Source: Sphingobacteriia bacterium (GTDB lineage: Bacteria; Bacteroidota; Bacteroidia; UBA7662). From it: DNA of 18,589 nt. Below the pieces are notes generated by a model. That model was not told the origin of the DNA and searched no databases. It saw only the letters and a program-made list of their open reading frames with translations. Shown one piece after another: positions 1 to 7,684 of this stretch. The position numbers were made by a program, and so were the translations under genes. The first letter of the stretch is position 1. The number at the start of each line of letters is the position of its first letter. The DNA lies in the NCBI GenBank assembly GCA_009926245.1, contig RFPG01000003.1:1-18589 (forward strand), in the 5' to 3' direction.

Positions 1-1977
1 TCGGTGCTGGGATCCATTGCCCCCGGCCACTACGCCCACTTGATTGTGGCCAGCGATACCCTCTTCAAGGCCGACTGCGAAATTCGCACCGTTTGGATCC
101 AGGGCCAGGCCTATCCCGTCAAGCCATGGCCAGCGGCCCCAGCCATGGCCAGCGGCCGCTACCGCCTCCAGGGAGACCTGCTTGCTGGAAAGGTTTTGGA
201 GATTCGTAACAAATCCCTGGGCCCCAAAGCCTCGCTCCCAGTTTTTGTCTTACACCTGAACGACAGCGACCGAGTTGAGGCTGCATCCGAAGTTTCGGGA
301 ACCTTTCTCCGTCTGTCTTGGAAACACAAAGACAGTCGATACCCTTCGCCCTTGCAGGCCTTGGTTTGGTACCGCGATGGACGTTTGTACGGAACCACCA
401 ACGATGCCAACCAAACCCCCCAAAATTTCTGGGCCGAACGCATCAATGATAGCGCCCGCACCGTAGCATCTGCCGAGCCATCCACCGATTCCTCCAAAAA
501 TTCCAGCAACGCAAGCGCCCTGCATCTTCCCGAGCCCTGGGATAGCCTACGCATCGAGCCCGTTTCCGACCTCGGCCTGCCCGTCAACCTGGGCCTGCCC
601 ACCGGCCTGCGCTCCACGGCCCAAAACTGGCTCATTCGCGAAGCCACGGTCTGGACCTGCGGGCCCCAAGGTCGCCTCGAAAACACCGATGTCGCCGTCA
701 TGGGGGGCAAAATCATCGCCGTCGGGACCGGCCTGGATCCCAAAAAACTCTTCGGCAAAGCCCCGTACCGTACCCTGTACGCCGCCGGCCTGCACCTAAC
801 CCCGGGCCTCATCGATGAACACAGCCACATTGCCATTACCCGGGGCGTGAACGAAGGCACCCGATCCATTACCTCCGAAGTACGCATCGGGGACGCCCTC
901 GATCCCGACGATCCCAACATCTACCGCCAGCTGGCCGGCGGTGTCACCACCAGCCACCTCCTCCACGGCTCCGCCAATTCCATCGGAGGCCAAACCCAAT
1001 TAATCCGCATGCGTTGGGGCGTTACCGATCCCGAGCAACTCAAGTTTGAAGGGGCTCCCGGCTTCATCAAATTTGCGCTTGGCGAAAATGTCAAACAATC
1101 CAACTGGGGAGACCGTAACACCGTACGTTTTCCGCAAACCCGTATGGGCGTTGAACAAACGATTTTGGACGGTTTCCTTCGTTCCATCGAGTACCAAAAG
1201 AATCGCCAAAAAGCCGCTCACCTACACCGCAAAGACCTGACGATGGAAGCCCTTCAGGAAATTCGTCTGAACCAGCGCCATATCACTTGCCATTCCTACG
1301 TTCAATCCGAAATCAATATGTTGATGAAAGTGGCCGACTCGGTGGGCTTCAAGGTCAACACCTTTACCCACATTTTGGAAGGATTCAAGGTCGCCGACAA
1401 AATGAAATCCCACGGTGTGAATGCCAGCAGTTTTGCCGATTGGTGGGCCTACAAATACGAAGTCATCGACGCCATTCCTTACAATGCGGCCATTCTTCAC
1501 CGCATGGGGGTTAATGTAGCCATCAATTCGGACGATGCCGAAATGGCCCGTCGCCTCAACCAAGAAGCCGCCAAAGCCGTCCGTTACGGGGGATTGGACG
1601 AAGTATCCGCCTTGAACATGGTGACCATCAATCCAGCCCGCATGCTACGAGTGGACCAACGCGTTGGTAGCATTGAATTAGGCAAAGACGCAGATCTGGT
1701 GTTATGGAACGGTCACCCTCTATCGGTTTACAGCCATCCCTTGCACACCATCGTGGAGGGTCGAACCGCTTACGAATACGAAGCCGACCAAGCCGCCCAT
1801 GCGGTGCGAGAAAACCTCCGCAAAAAACTTTTGGACAAAGCCCTTCGTGCCAAAAACGAAGGAGCCCCCACCGGTCCGGCCTACCGCCGCGGTCGTCGTA
1901 TGTACCACTGCGAAGACTTAGGCGGCCTCCACGACCAGGAACTCTTCGACCAGGAACACCACGATCACGGACACTAA
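1..1977 (+). CDS. Tandem-module amidohydrolase, 5' end cut by window edge
   Basis: This is a metal-dependent hydrolase of the amidohydrolase superfamily (imidazolonepropionase-like branch). Its gene starts upstream of the window. Codons 1-40 read as the tail of a first amidohydrolase module (LGSIAPGHYAHLIVASD), which resembles the tail of the second module (VGSIELGKDADLVLWNG, around nt 1666-1710). After a linker comes a complete second module. Counting from the first codon of the window, its probable metal ligands are H274 and H276 (DEHSH), H431 (ITCHSY), H457 (THILEG) and D511 (NSDD); KFALGEN is also conserved. The C-terminus is histidine-rich (HHDHGH). The open frame from base 1, with S before the GTG at base 4, shows that the GTG is not the true start. 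I recall full-length Bacteroidota homologues as about 1000 residues and exported, but the signal peptide would lie outside the window. The substrate is unknown. The gene is followed after 3 bases by gluQRS. Confidence 0.9.
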   Translation, partial: SVLGSIAPGHYAHLIVASDTLFKADCEIRTVWIQGQAYPVKPWPAAPAMASGRYRLQGDLLAGKVLEIRNKSLGPKASLPVFVLHLNDSDRVEAASEVSGTFLRLSWKHKDSRYPSPLQALVWYRDGRLYGTTNDANQTPQNFWAERINDSARTVASAEPSTDSSKNSSNASALHLPEPWDSLRIEPVSDLGLPVNLGLPTGLRSTAQNWLIREATVWTCGPQGRLENTDVAVMGGKIIAVGTGLDPKKLFGKAPYRTLYAAGLHLTPGLIDEHSHIAITRGVNEGTRSITSEVRIGDALDPDDPNIYRQLAGGVTTSHLLHGSANSIGGQTQLIRMRWGVTDPEQLKFEGAPGFIKFALGENVKQSNWGDRNTVRFPQTRMGVEQTILDGFLRSIEYQKNRQKAAHLHRKDLTMEALQEIRLNQRHITCHSYVQSEINMLMKVADSVGFKVNTFTHILEGFKVADKMKSHGVNASSFADWWAYKYEVIDAIPYNAAILHRMGVNVAINSDDAEMARRLNQEAAKAVRYGGLDEVSALNMVTINPARMLRVDQRVGSIELGKDADLVLWNGHPLSVYSHPLHTIVEGRTAYEYEADQAAHAVRENLRKKLLDKALRAKNEGAPTGPAYRRGRRMYHCEDLGGLHDQELFDQEHHDHGH

Positions 1978-1980
1978 CCT

Positions 1981-2919
1981 TTGGTCACCCGCTTAGCCCC
2001 CACGCCCAGCGGTTACCTCCACGAGGGCAATTGGTTTTCGTTTTTGATCACCCTGGGCCTGGTCCATCGGAACGGGGGTTCCTGTTATTGGCGTATGGAT
2101 GATTTGGATAGCCCCCGCTTTCGCCAAAGCTACCTGGACGATATCCTGAACACCCTACGCCTCTTGGATCCAACCCCGGAAGGTCCTTCCAAGCCTTCTA
2201 TGTCCCCGGACCGTCCTTCCCTGCCCCGCAAACAAATCATTTTCCAAAGCCAGCGAATCGACCTGTACCAAGACGCCCTGAACAACCTGCGAACCTGCGG
2301 GCGCCTTTACCCCAGCCGTGCCTCTCGCAGCGAACCCCAAAAACGCCTCCAAGACCGCGAAAACCTCAGCGGTCCTGCCTGGGATAAGGCCATGGAAGAT
2401 CCGGGGGCCTCTTGGTGGATGCGCGTTGAACCCACGGACCAGGTTCATATACTCCAATGGGAATCGCCTTGGGAAGAAAACACCTATTCCATTCAAAACC
2501 TGACCACCCCAGCCGATTATTGTATTCGGCGAAAGGCATACCCAGAGACCGAAAACCCGGAGGCTTCAAGGCCCCTCCCCACCTACCACCTGGCATCGTT
2601 GGTCGACGATCGCCTTTTGGGAACAACCCACGGCGTTCGGGGCATGGATCTGTTGGAATCGACCGCCGTTCAAGCCCATCTCAACCAATTTCTAAAAGGA
2701 TCGGAACAAAATGCCTTTGAGCAAATCAAATGGGTTCATCATCCCTTGTTCTATAACAACGAAGGAATCAAGCTCAGCAAATCAGCAGGAAGCCGTTCAC
2801 GGCCCCTGCTAGCCGATAAAACCATCCCCCAAATACTGGAATACCTATGCCAAAACGCCCCGCCTTTATGGCTTGGCCTTCTGGAAGCCCAGGCTCACCG
2901 AATTAATGCAATACCGTAA
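1981..2919 (+). CDS. gluQRS: Glutamyl-Q tRNA(Asp) synthetase-like protein (truncated GluRS paralogue)
   Basis: This is a 312-residue class I aminoacyl-tRNA synthetase catalytic domain without the anticodon-binding region of full GluRS, which is the architecture of GluQRS. GluQRS attaches glutamate to the queuosine base in tRNA(Asp). Visible motifs are the HIGH-type [12 protein letters not shown] (residues 6-17), RMDDLDSPR (38-46), [18 protein letters not shown] (207-224) and the KMSKS-type KLSKS (264-268). The start is TTG: the preceding in-frame stop ends at 1977 and the catalytic motif begins at residue 6, so no other start fits. The usual zinc-site cysteines of the GluQRS family (C-x-C after LYP) are replaced here ([10 protein letters not shown], 109-118). 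The 3' end overlaps convergent msrB by 54 bases. The family call is firm. The exact tRNA substrate is inferred. Confidence 0.85.
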   Translation: MVTRLAPTPSGYLHEGNWFSFLITLGLVHRNGGSCYWRMDDLDSPRFRQSYLDDILNTLRLLDPTPEGPSKPSMSPDRPSLPRKQIIFQSQRIDLYQDALNNLRTCGRLYPSRASRSEPQKRLQDRENLSGPAWDKAMEDPGASWWMRVEPTDQVHILQWESPWEENTYSIQNLTTPADYCIRRKAYPETENPEASRPLPTYHLASLVDDRLLGTTHGVRGMDLLESTAVQAHLNQFLKGSEQNAFEQIKWVHHPLFYNNEGIKLSKSAGSRSRPLLADKTIPQILEYLCQNAPPLWLGLLEAQAHRINAIP

Positions 2920-3465
2920 ACCGGTCGGACGGGGTCCGTCGTCAAAAACATGGCCCAAATGACCGTCACAGCGGGCGCATCGCACCTCGATACGAATCAT
3001 ACCGTGGCTGATATCCCGTAATTCGCGGATGCGGTCCTTGGCAATGCCCTCGTAGAAAGAAGGCCATCCGCAACCCGCATCAAACTTGGTTTCGGAACGA
3101 AAAAGTTCGGCCCCACAGCCTTTGCACACATAAGTCCCCGCCTCCCAATGTTGATCGTAAGCCCCCGTATACGGTCTCTCGGTGCCTTGTTGCCTCAAGA
3201 CTCGGAATTCTTCGGGGCTCAGGCGTTTTTTCCAATCCTCGGGGGTCCAAGAACCAACCTCTTGGGCATCCGGGATTGAATCAACGGATGCGCTGGATTC
3301 ATTCGCCTGGGTTGGTCGATCCGAAGACAAAGGGGCCGAAGAAAATGGAGTAGGTTCAGAGGTCATGATGGATTTTTTGAGTGAATTCCAAGAGCCACTT
3401 GCGCAGAAAGAAACCCCCACCAAAAGGAAGAGGCCAAGAGCGTACGCTGGGTATTGTTTTTGCAT
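2866..3465 (-). CDS. msrB: Peptide-methionine (R)-S-oxide reductase, probably exported
   Basis: MsrB reduces methionine-R-sulfoxide in oxidised proteins. The 199-residue product has a hydrophobic N-terminus (residues 7-23, [13 protein letters not shown]), then a low-complexity Ser/Pro/Glu linker to about residue 70, then the SelR/MsrB domain. The structural zinc is bound by C114/C117 (CKGC) and C163/C166 (CARC). The catalytic cysteine is C186 in RYCINS, and C132 in GCGWPSF is the probable resolving cysteine. The leader suggests export to the periplasm or membrane anchoring. C21 is preceded by F rather than A, G or S, so a lipoprotein call is weak. A cytoplasmic form could start at M34. It is the last gene of a leftward operon, 26 bases after the DUF4442 gene, and its end overlaps gluQRS on the other strand. 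Confidence 0.93.
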   Translation of the reverse strand: MQKQYPAYALGLFLLVGVSFCASGSWNSLKKSIMTSEPTPFSSAPLSSDRPTQANESSASVDSIPDAQEVGSWTPEDWKKRLSPEEFRVLRQQGTERPYTGAYDQHWEAGTYVCKGCGAELFRSETKFDAGCGWPSFYEGIAKDRIRELRDISHGMIRIEVRCARCDGHLGHVFDDGPRPTGLRYCINSVSLGFQKAKP

Positions 3466-3491
3466 GGAACAAAGCCCCAGGCCATTCGAGC

Positions 3492-4004
3492 TTATCGATG
3501 CCTAAAGGTCCAAGTAAAACGAAATTCTGCCATCATTTGTTTTGATTCATTGTAACAACGAGACACCAAAACGGTTCGGCAGGTATCCCCGCTTTGGACC
3601 AGGGCCTCCAGGCATGGAATCAAGTCCCCACCGTCTTCAAATTCAAAGGTCAAACGACCAACGGCTTTTTTGTGGTAAACGGCTTCCATCCCAGCCAAAA
3701 GCAGGCTGGCATTCTTTTTGTTTTGACGCAAATAAACATAGGCCGGTAATCCGGTGGACATCTCGGCGCCCATGGCCATGGCTGCAAAATACATGGAGCC
3801 AAAAGGGTTGCGATTCCAAAAGCCATGCCGCATGCGTACCACACAACGACCACCCTCCAAAACCTCCAGTCGCAGTCCTGCCATCCAAGCCAATGGCAAT
3901 TTGAACAACAAAAAAACGGGAAAGAGGTGCCGGTAAACCGAGGGCAACGAAGGTGATTGTGCAGGCATCTTTTTCAGATTTTCCTTCACGTTTTCAGATT
4001 TCAT
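3492..4004 (-). CDS. DUF4442 family hotdog-fold protein (putative thioesterase)
   Basis: This 170-residue protein resembles DUF4442 proteins, which have a hotdog fold and are related to acyl-CoA thioesterases. The recognisable part runs from about residue 22: a hydrophobic stretch [16 protein letters not shown] (28-43), then [18 protein letters not shown] (65-82), corresponding to the hotdog central helix, then beta-strand-like segments ending EFRFTW. No substrate can be inferred. I chose the ATG at 4004, which overlaps the upstream gene's TGA by 11 bases and has a G-rich GGCGGGG just upstream. The ATG at 3968 (MPAQSPS) would also preserve the whole domain. A longer reading from 4073 would run deep into the upstream gene and is unlikely. 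Confidence 0.78.
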   Translation of the reverse strand: MKSENVKENLKKMPAQSPSLPSVYRHLFPVFLLFKLPLAWMAGLRLEVLEGGRCVVRMRHGFWNRNPFGSMYFAAMAMGAEMSTGLPAYVYLRQNKKNASLLLAGMEAVYHKKAVGRLTFEFEDGGDLIPCLEALVQSGDTCRTVLVSRCYNESKQMMAEFRFTWTFRHR

Positions 4005-4458
4005 CCCCGCCTTCGGCCACCGGATACGGGAAATAAACAAAGGCCGCCTGCTGAGGATCGGCCACAAAAACACAGATAAAATCGTTGGGGTCTTTCCAAC
4101 TTTGCTTGAACGTCTGGAACTGTTCCCGACTCAAAATGGATTTGCGAACAAATTCCTCCATCACCGAAACACGGATACTCCAGCGGGTATCCAATTGACG
4201 ATGGTCCAGCAAAGGACGGCCTAGGTCCGGTTGCCCGTTGGCATGGGCCACAAAAACTGGGTATTTGGAGGTTCCGCTATCCAAAACCTCGTGGGAAATC
4301 CCCTGGAGGTAGGTGGCGTAATAGGTTAAGTCCTTCTGCAAATCCGCCCATTGAGGTGGAAGGGAAGGGGAATCATCGGGGGCGGAACTGTCCTCGGAGG
4401 AGGAGGGATCCTCGGAGGAGGAGGCGTCTTCGGGATCGAAAAAATCGTCAGGATTCAT
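3994..4458 (-). CDS. Hypothetical protein with acidic Ser/Glu/Asp-rich N-terminus
   Basis: This is a 154-residue protein I do not recognise by family. Residues 1-34 are strongly acidic and serine-rich (MNPDDFFDPEDASSSED, then a second SSSED unit and APDDSPS), encoded partly by an 18-bp tandem repeat. The rest looks like a small soluble globular domain ending in [11 protein letters not shown], with many aromatic and charged residues and no signal peptide or membrane segment. The start at 4458 lies 7 bases after the rlmD stop. The longer open frame to 4839 only exists by running antisense-free through rlmD in another frame and is not credible. Tight spacing to rlmD and the 11-base overlap with the DUF4442 gene place it inside the operon. 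Confidence 0.75.
   Translation of the reverse strand: MNPDDFFDPEDASSSEDPSSSEDSSAPDDSPSLPPQWADLQKDLTYYATYLQGISHEVLDSGTSKYPVFVAHANGQPDLGRPLLDHRQLDTRWSIRVSVMEEFVRKSILSREQFQTFKQSWKDPNDFICVFVADPQQAAFVYFPYPVAEGGDEI
4391..4426. repeat. 18-bp tandem repeat, two copies, inside an acidic coding segment
   Basis: TCCTCGGAGGAGGAGGGA (4391-4408) is followed directly by TCCTCGGAGGAGGAGGCG (4409-4426), with 16 of 18 bases identical. The period is a multiple of three, so copy-number change would lengthen or shorten the acidic Ser-Ser-Ser-Glu-Asp tract of the encoded protein without shifting the frame. Confidence 0.85.
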
Positions 4459-4465
4459 AGAGCTT

Positions 4466-5878
4466 TTAGTAGATGCGTTCCAAAAGGGCCAGGTTTTCGA
4501 TATGAGCTGTTTGGGGAAATAAGTCCACCGGACGGTAGCGTAGCAAGCGATAGGTGTCGGACAAAGCCTGCAGGTCCCTGGCCTGGGTGGAGGCATTGCA
4601 AGATACATAAACCAGCCGCCGAGCCCCACAGTTTTTGAGGGCTTCCACAACATCCGCATGCATGCCGGCGCGGGGCGGATCCACCACCACCACATCCGGG
4701 TAACCGTGAGCTTCAAAAAAATCGTTGTTAAGCAAAGCGGCCATATCGCCTGCAAAAAATTCGGTGTTATGAATGTCGTTTTGTTCGGCATTTCGGCGGG
4801 CATCGTCCACAGCGGCTTGGACATATTCGATGCCGACAACGCGCGATGCTTGCTTGGCCAGAAACAAAGCGATGCTTCCGGTCCCGGTGTACAAATCGTA
4901 AACCAATTCCTGTCCGCTCAGCCCGCACCATTCCCGGACCAGGCCCAGCATGGCTTCGGCTTGTTGGGGGTTGGTTTGAAAAAACGAAGAGGCCGAGATC
5001 CCAAAGGACAAACCATCCCAAACCTGTACCACCCTGTTTTGGCCTTTGTAGACACGGATTTCCAGGCCTTCTAGGCTGTCGTTGGCCTTGGAATTGACCG
5101 TGTACAGGAGGTTTTGCACCGTTGGTACGCGTTCTTGGACTCGATCCATCAGGGTATGGAGGGTCTCCGGGTTGTCTTCGGAAACAGATAACAAAACCAT
5201 CCACTCCCCCTGCGTCGTATTTCGGACCATCAAGTTTCGGAGGTAACCGGTGCGCTGACGAACATCGTAAAAGGTCAGACCCTGCTCGATGGCTGTTTCA
5301 AAAAAGGCAAGACGAATCTCATTCATCAAAGGGTCCATCAGGTGACATTCCTCCAAATGAACCACCCGCTCAAAACGGCCGGGAAGATGAAAGCCCAGCC
5401 CGTTACGATTCAATTCATCGTTCGTTAATTCGTCCGTAGTCAACCAGCGGCGATTGGTAAAAGTGAATTCTAATTTGTTACGAAAAGCATAGGTTCGAGG
5501 GGCGCCCAGGGGCTCCTGAACTTCGACGCTGCTCAAATCCAGACCCCCCAAGCGGACCAAAGCGTCCCGTACCTGACCGGCCTTGTACATCAACTGGGTT
5601 TCGTAGGCCAGATTCTGCCATTTGCATCCCCCACACAACCCAAAATGCTTGCAAACGGGTTCCACCCGGTGCGGCGAAGGCTCCAAAAGGCGCAAAACCC
5701 GCCCCACCATGTACCGTGGCTTTTGGCGAAAAACTTGAACTTCGACCCGATCTCCGGGCAATCCGCCCTCCACAAATAGAACCTTGGTTTCGGTTTTGGC
5801 GACGCCCAATCCGTCTTCACCCATTCCGGTAACAATGCATTCCATAACGGGCATGGGTTTGGGTTGGGGACGAGGCAT
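4466..5878 (-). CDS. rlmD: 23S rRNA (uracil-1939-C5)-methyltransferase family protein
   Basis: This is a 470-residue RumA/RlmD-type enzyme, which makes 5-methyluridine in RNA using S-adenosylmethionine. Residues 12-65 form a TRAM RNA-binding domain. A [4Fe-4S] site is complete: C76, C82 and C85 (C-x5-C-x2-C in VCKHFGLCGGC) plus C178. The SAM-binding motif is YDLYTGTGSIALFLA (327-341), the substrate loop is VVVDPPRAG (397-405), the nucleophile is C427 in YVSCN, and the general base is E461 in the HIE motif. The ATG at 5878 gives a normal N-terminus. It follows the alpha/beta hydrolase gene by 48 bases and precedes the acidic hypothetical by 7. Related enzymes modify U747 (RlmC) or tRNA U54 (TrmA-like), so the exact target is less certain than the chemistry. 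Confidence 0.93.
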   Translation of the reverse strand: MPRPQPKPMPVMECIVTGMGEDGLGVAKTETKVLFVEGGLPGDRVEVQVFRQKPRYMVGRVLRLLEPSPHRVEPVCKHFGLCGGCKWQNLAYETQLMYKAGQVRDALVRLGGLDLSSVEVQEPLGAPRTYAFRNKLEFTFTNRRWLTTDELTNDELNRNGLGFHLPGRFERVVHLEECHLMDPLMNEIRLAFFETAIEQGLTFYDVRQRTGYLRNLMVRNTTQGEWMVLLSVSEDNPETLHTLMDRVQERVPTVQNLLYTVNSKANDSLEGLEIRVYKGQNRVVQVWDGLSFGISASSFFQTNPQQAEAMLGLVREWCGLSGQELVYDLYTGTGSIALFLAKQASRVVGIEYVQAAVDDARRNAEQNDIHNTEFFAGDMAALLNNDFFEAHGYPDVVVVDPPRAGMHADVVEALKNCGARRLVYVSCNASTQARDLQALSDTYRLLRYRPVDLFPQTAHIENLALLERIY

Positions 5879-5926
5879 GTCGGTAAAGGATTAGGGGGGC
5901 GAGGATCGGTGGAAGGGGAGAATAAT

Positions 5927-6739
5927 TTATGAATTCATCCAGGGACTCCAAAATTCGAGCAACGCATCGGTTAATTCATTTGGACGATCGGCATGCACCC
6001 AATGTCCGGCACCTTCGATGGTGACCAAACGACTTTGGGGGAAACAACGAGCGATCTGTTCAAAGTCTGCATCGCTCACATACCCGGATTCTCGGCCTCT
6101 AATGACCAAACAAGGAACTTGAACGGGCGCATGCTCCGCCAAGGAGGTTCCAATCGCATCCAAGGATCGAAGAAGGGGGTCCAAGGCAATGCGCCAGCGG
6201 AAGGCCCCAGTTGAATCCCGTTCAATGTTTTTGAGAATGAACAACCGAGTTCCTTCCTCGGGCACCGAGGGTTGCAGGGCCCTATCCAAATCGGAACGGG
6301 TGGTGCAAGCCGCGAGGTCCAGGGCCTTCATGGCTTCTAGCATGGAGCGGTGGGTATCCAAACGATAGGCTCGGCGGGCGATATCCACCACCACCAAGCT
6401 CTTGAGTCGATGGGGTGCGATGGCCGCAAAGCGCATGGCGGCCTTGCCGCCCATGGAATGACCCAACAAGTGAATCGCTTCCAGGCCCCGAGTATCCATC
6501 CATTCCAACAAATCCCCGGCCAGCAAATCGTACCCAAATTCCTCGGATCGAAAGGATTTGCCGTGGTTGCGTTGGTCCGGAAGGTAAACCTTCCATCGCT
6601 GTTCCAAGCGGCGTGCAATGCTCATCCAATTATCCCCCGACCCAAAGACACCGTGCAGAATGACCAAAGGCTCTCCGGAGCCAACCTCCAAAACATGCCA
6701 ACCTGGACCGGCAGAAGAGAAAGATTCGTGGGAATGCAT
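5927..6739 (-). CDS. Alpha/beta hydrolase, YbfF-type esterase
   Basis: This is a 270-residue alpha/beta-hydrolase very like E. coli YbfF, a cytoplasmic esterase active on short acyl-CoA and ester substrates in vitro. It shows the oxyanion loop LHGVFGSGDNW (28-38), QRNHGKS (56-62), the nucleophile elbow GHSMGG (93-98, S95), VVDIA (117-121, with D119 at the YbfF catalytic Asp position) and GAGHWVHADRP with H246 as catalytic His. The start at 6739 (MHSHESF) puts the hydrolase core at about residue 20. Longer readings upstream would overlap the divergent gene and lack any conserved sequence. It is the promoter-proximal gene of the leftward operon. The natural substrate is unknown. Confidence 0.88.
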   Translation of the reverse strand: MHSHESFSSAGPGWHVLEVGSGEPLVILHGVFGSGDNWMSIARRLEQRWKVYLPDQRNHGKSFRSEEFGYDLLAGDLLEWMDTRGLEAIHLLGHSMGGKAAMRFAAIAPHRLKSLVVVDIARRAYRLDTHRSMLEAMKALDLAACTTRSDLDRALQPSVPEEGTRLFILKNIERDSTGAFRWRIALDPLLRSLDAIGTSLAEHAPVQVPCLVIRGRESGYVSDADFEQIARCFPQSRLVTIEGAGHWVHADRPNELTDALLEFWSPWMNS

Positions 6740-6751
6740 GGACAACAGGGA

Positions 6752-6761
6752 CAAAAAGGTA
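6752..6761 (-). promoter_or_regulatory. Possible -7 promoter element for the leftward operon
   Basis: Read on the minus strand this is TACCTTTTTG, close to but not matching the Bacteroidota TAnnTTTG -7 consensus. It sits 13 bases before the ATG at 6739, so transcription would start almost at the start codon, as for aspS and tadA here. I see no good -33 TTTG partner. It is inferred from position and partial match only. Confidence 0.3.
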
Positions 6762-6855
6762 TTGCGAACGAGATCCAGGGGGCGTTGGGGGTGGGTTGGA
6801 GCGGCCACAAAGGTAAAGCGAGGAAGAAGCCCGGACGCGACAAACCCAGGGTTCC

Positions 6856-6869
6856 CCAAAACCTTTTGG
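6856..6869. promoter_or_regulatory. Dyad CCAAAA-CC-TTTTGG, possible operator in the divergent intergenic region
   Basis: CCAAAA and TTTTGG are perfect 6-base inverted arms around a 2-base centre. The loop is too short for an RNA hairpin, so if functional it would be a protein-binding site. It lies 34 bases upstream of the RIC-like gene start, in the 163-base gap between the two divergent operons (6740-6902). RIC-type genes are commonly controlled by nitric-oxide or redox sensors. The arms do not match the TTGT-ACAA or TTGA-TCAA half-sites I know for those regulators. Confidence 0.35.
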
Positions 6870-6888
6870 CTTCTCGGGGGTCTTGTAA

Positions 6889-6902
6889 GAAAGCATTCTT
6901 TC
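6889..6902. repeat. Inverted repeat GAAAG-CATT-CTTTC abutting the RIC-like start codon
   Basis: Two perfect 5-base arms with a 4-base loop end exactly one base before the ATG at 6903, covering the normal ribosome-binding region. As RNA it would form only a weak A/U-rich hairpin. As DNA it could be an operator. Chance occurrence is quite possible. Confidence 0.35.
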
Positions 6903-7634
6903 ATGAGCCTGCGGCCACCCATCCTGCCTCCTTGGCGTCCAGATACCAACATCTGCGATTTGCTGATGGTTTTACCGACCGCTGGGGCCGAATTGGAGCG
7001 TCTAGGGGTCCCCGTCCCCGCCGTTATCGATTGCTTGACCATTGAGCAAGTGGCCCAAAGCATCGGTTGGGACCCCTGGGCCTTGCTAGGCTTTTTGGTC
7101 AACGGCCAAAGTATTTCGGATGAAAATGCCCACGCCGATAGCGATGCTGAAATTTCCAAACTGATTGGAGGCCTGCGGGCGGACCATGCCCTTTTGCTGG
7201 GGAATGGACTACGCCAGCTTCGACAAAGCCTGGAAAGCGACCCGGTTTTTGAAACGATTTTGGACGATTTTGAAATCCTAGCGGCCGAAATTGCATGTCA
7301 TTTCCTTTTGGAGGAAGAAGAATGGTTCCCTTACCTCCAAATCCTGAACGAGGGGATTGCGGGCCGGCGATCGCATGCCGTCTGTCTGGAAGCGATGCAA
7401 AACCATGCCCTCACCGAGGATCCTGATATCCAAGATCTTTTTAAAATGTTCCAACACATGATGGATACCGTACGACGTATGCATCAGGAAGACCCTGCGT
7501 CGGATTCCAAACAACGCTTATTGAACGAATTGCAAGCCTTTGGTCAAAGTTGGATGGAACACGAAAACCGCGAGGCACGGGAACTGTTTCCAAAGATTGT
7601 GGACCTCGAAAACCGTCTTTTGCGCTTGAACTAA
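6903..7634 (+). CDS. RIC/YtfE-like di-iron (hemerythrin-type) protein
   Basis: This 243-residue protein resembles RIC (repair of iron centres) proteins such as YtfE and ScdA, which help restore iron-sulfur clusters after nitric-oxide or oxidative damage. Residues 18-66 look like the N-terminal DUF542 domain (LLMVLPTAGAELERLG, then the LTIEQVAQSIGWDP helix), but the usual CC pair after the gly/ile-asp turn is absent (GVPVPAVIDC). The four-helix hemerythrin part has ligand candidates in family order: H95 (ADH), H133 and E137 (CHFLLEEEEWFP), H168 (MQNH), H220 and E224 (EHENREARELFP). The ATG at 6903 is chosen because upstream codons run into the divergent promoter region and carry nothing conserved. 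It leads a five-gene plus-strand operon, 50 bases before the dehydrogenase. Function is inferred from ligand pattern, not overall identity. Confidence 0.75.
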   Translation: MSLRPPILPPWRPDTNICDLLMVLPTAGAELERLGVPVPAVIDCLTIEQVAQSIGWDPWALLGFLVNGQSISDENAHADSDAEISKLIGGLRADHALLLGNGLRQLRQSLESDPVFETILDDFEILAAEIACHFLLEEEEWFPYLQILNEGIAGRRSHAVCLEAMQNHALTEDPDIQDLFKMFQHMMDTVRRMHQEDPASDSKQRLLNELQAFGQSWMEHENREARELFPKIVDLENRLLRLN

Positions 7635-7684
7635 GGCGCCCTATCTTTGAAAGCGCGGGTTCAACCCCTCCCGCTTTTGGAAAT

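Noticed and set aside
4..6. GTG at base 4 as start of the first gene
   Set aside because: The frame is open to the window edge and the visible residues belong to the end of an amidohydrolase module, so the true start lies upstream.
159..920. 253-codon minus-strand open frame opposite the amidohydrolase
   Set aside because: Low-complexity Arg/Ser/Pro composition, no motif, and full overlap with a clear amidohydrolase gene.
4459..4839. N-terminal extension of the acidic hypothetical protein
   Set aside because: This part reads rlmD sequence in a wrong frame on the same strand; the ATG at 4458 right after the rlmD stop is the natural start.
6618..6902. N-terminal extension of the RIC-like gene back to 6618
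   Set aside because: It would run antisense through the start of the hydrolase gene, is Lys/Arg/Pro-rich, and carries nothing conserved.
6740..7159. N-terminal extension of the alpha/beta hydrolase up to 7159
   Set aside because: It would overlap the divergent RIC-like gene and has no family similarity; the hydrolase core begins normally after the start at 6739.
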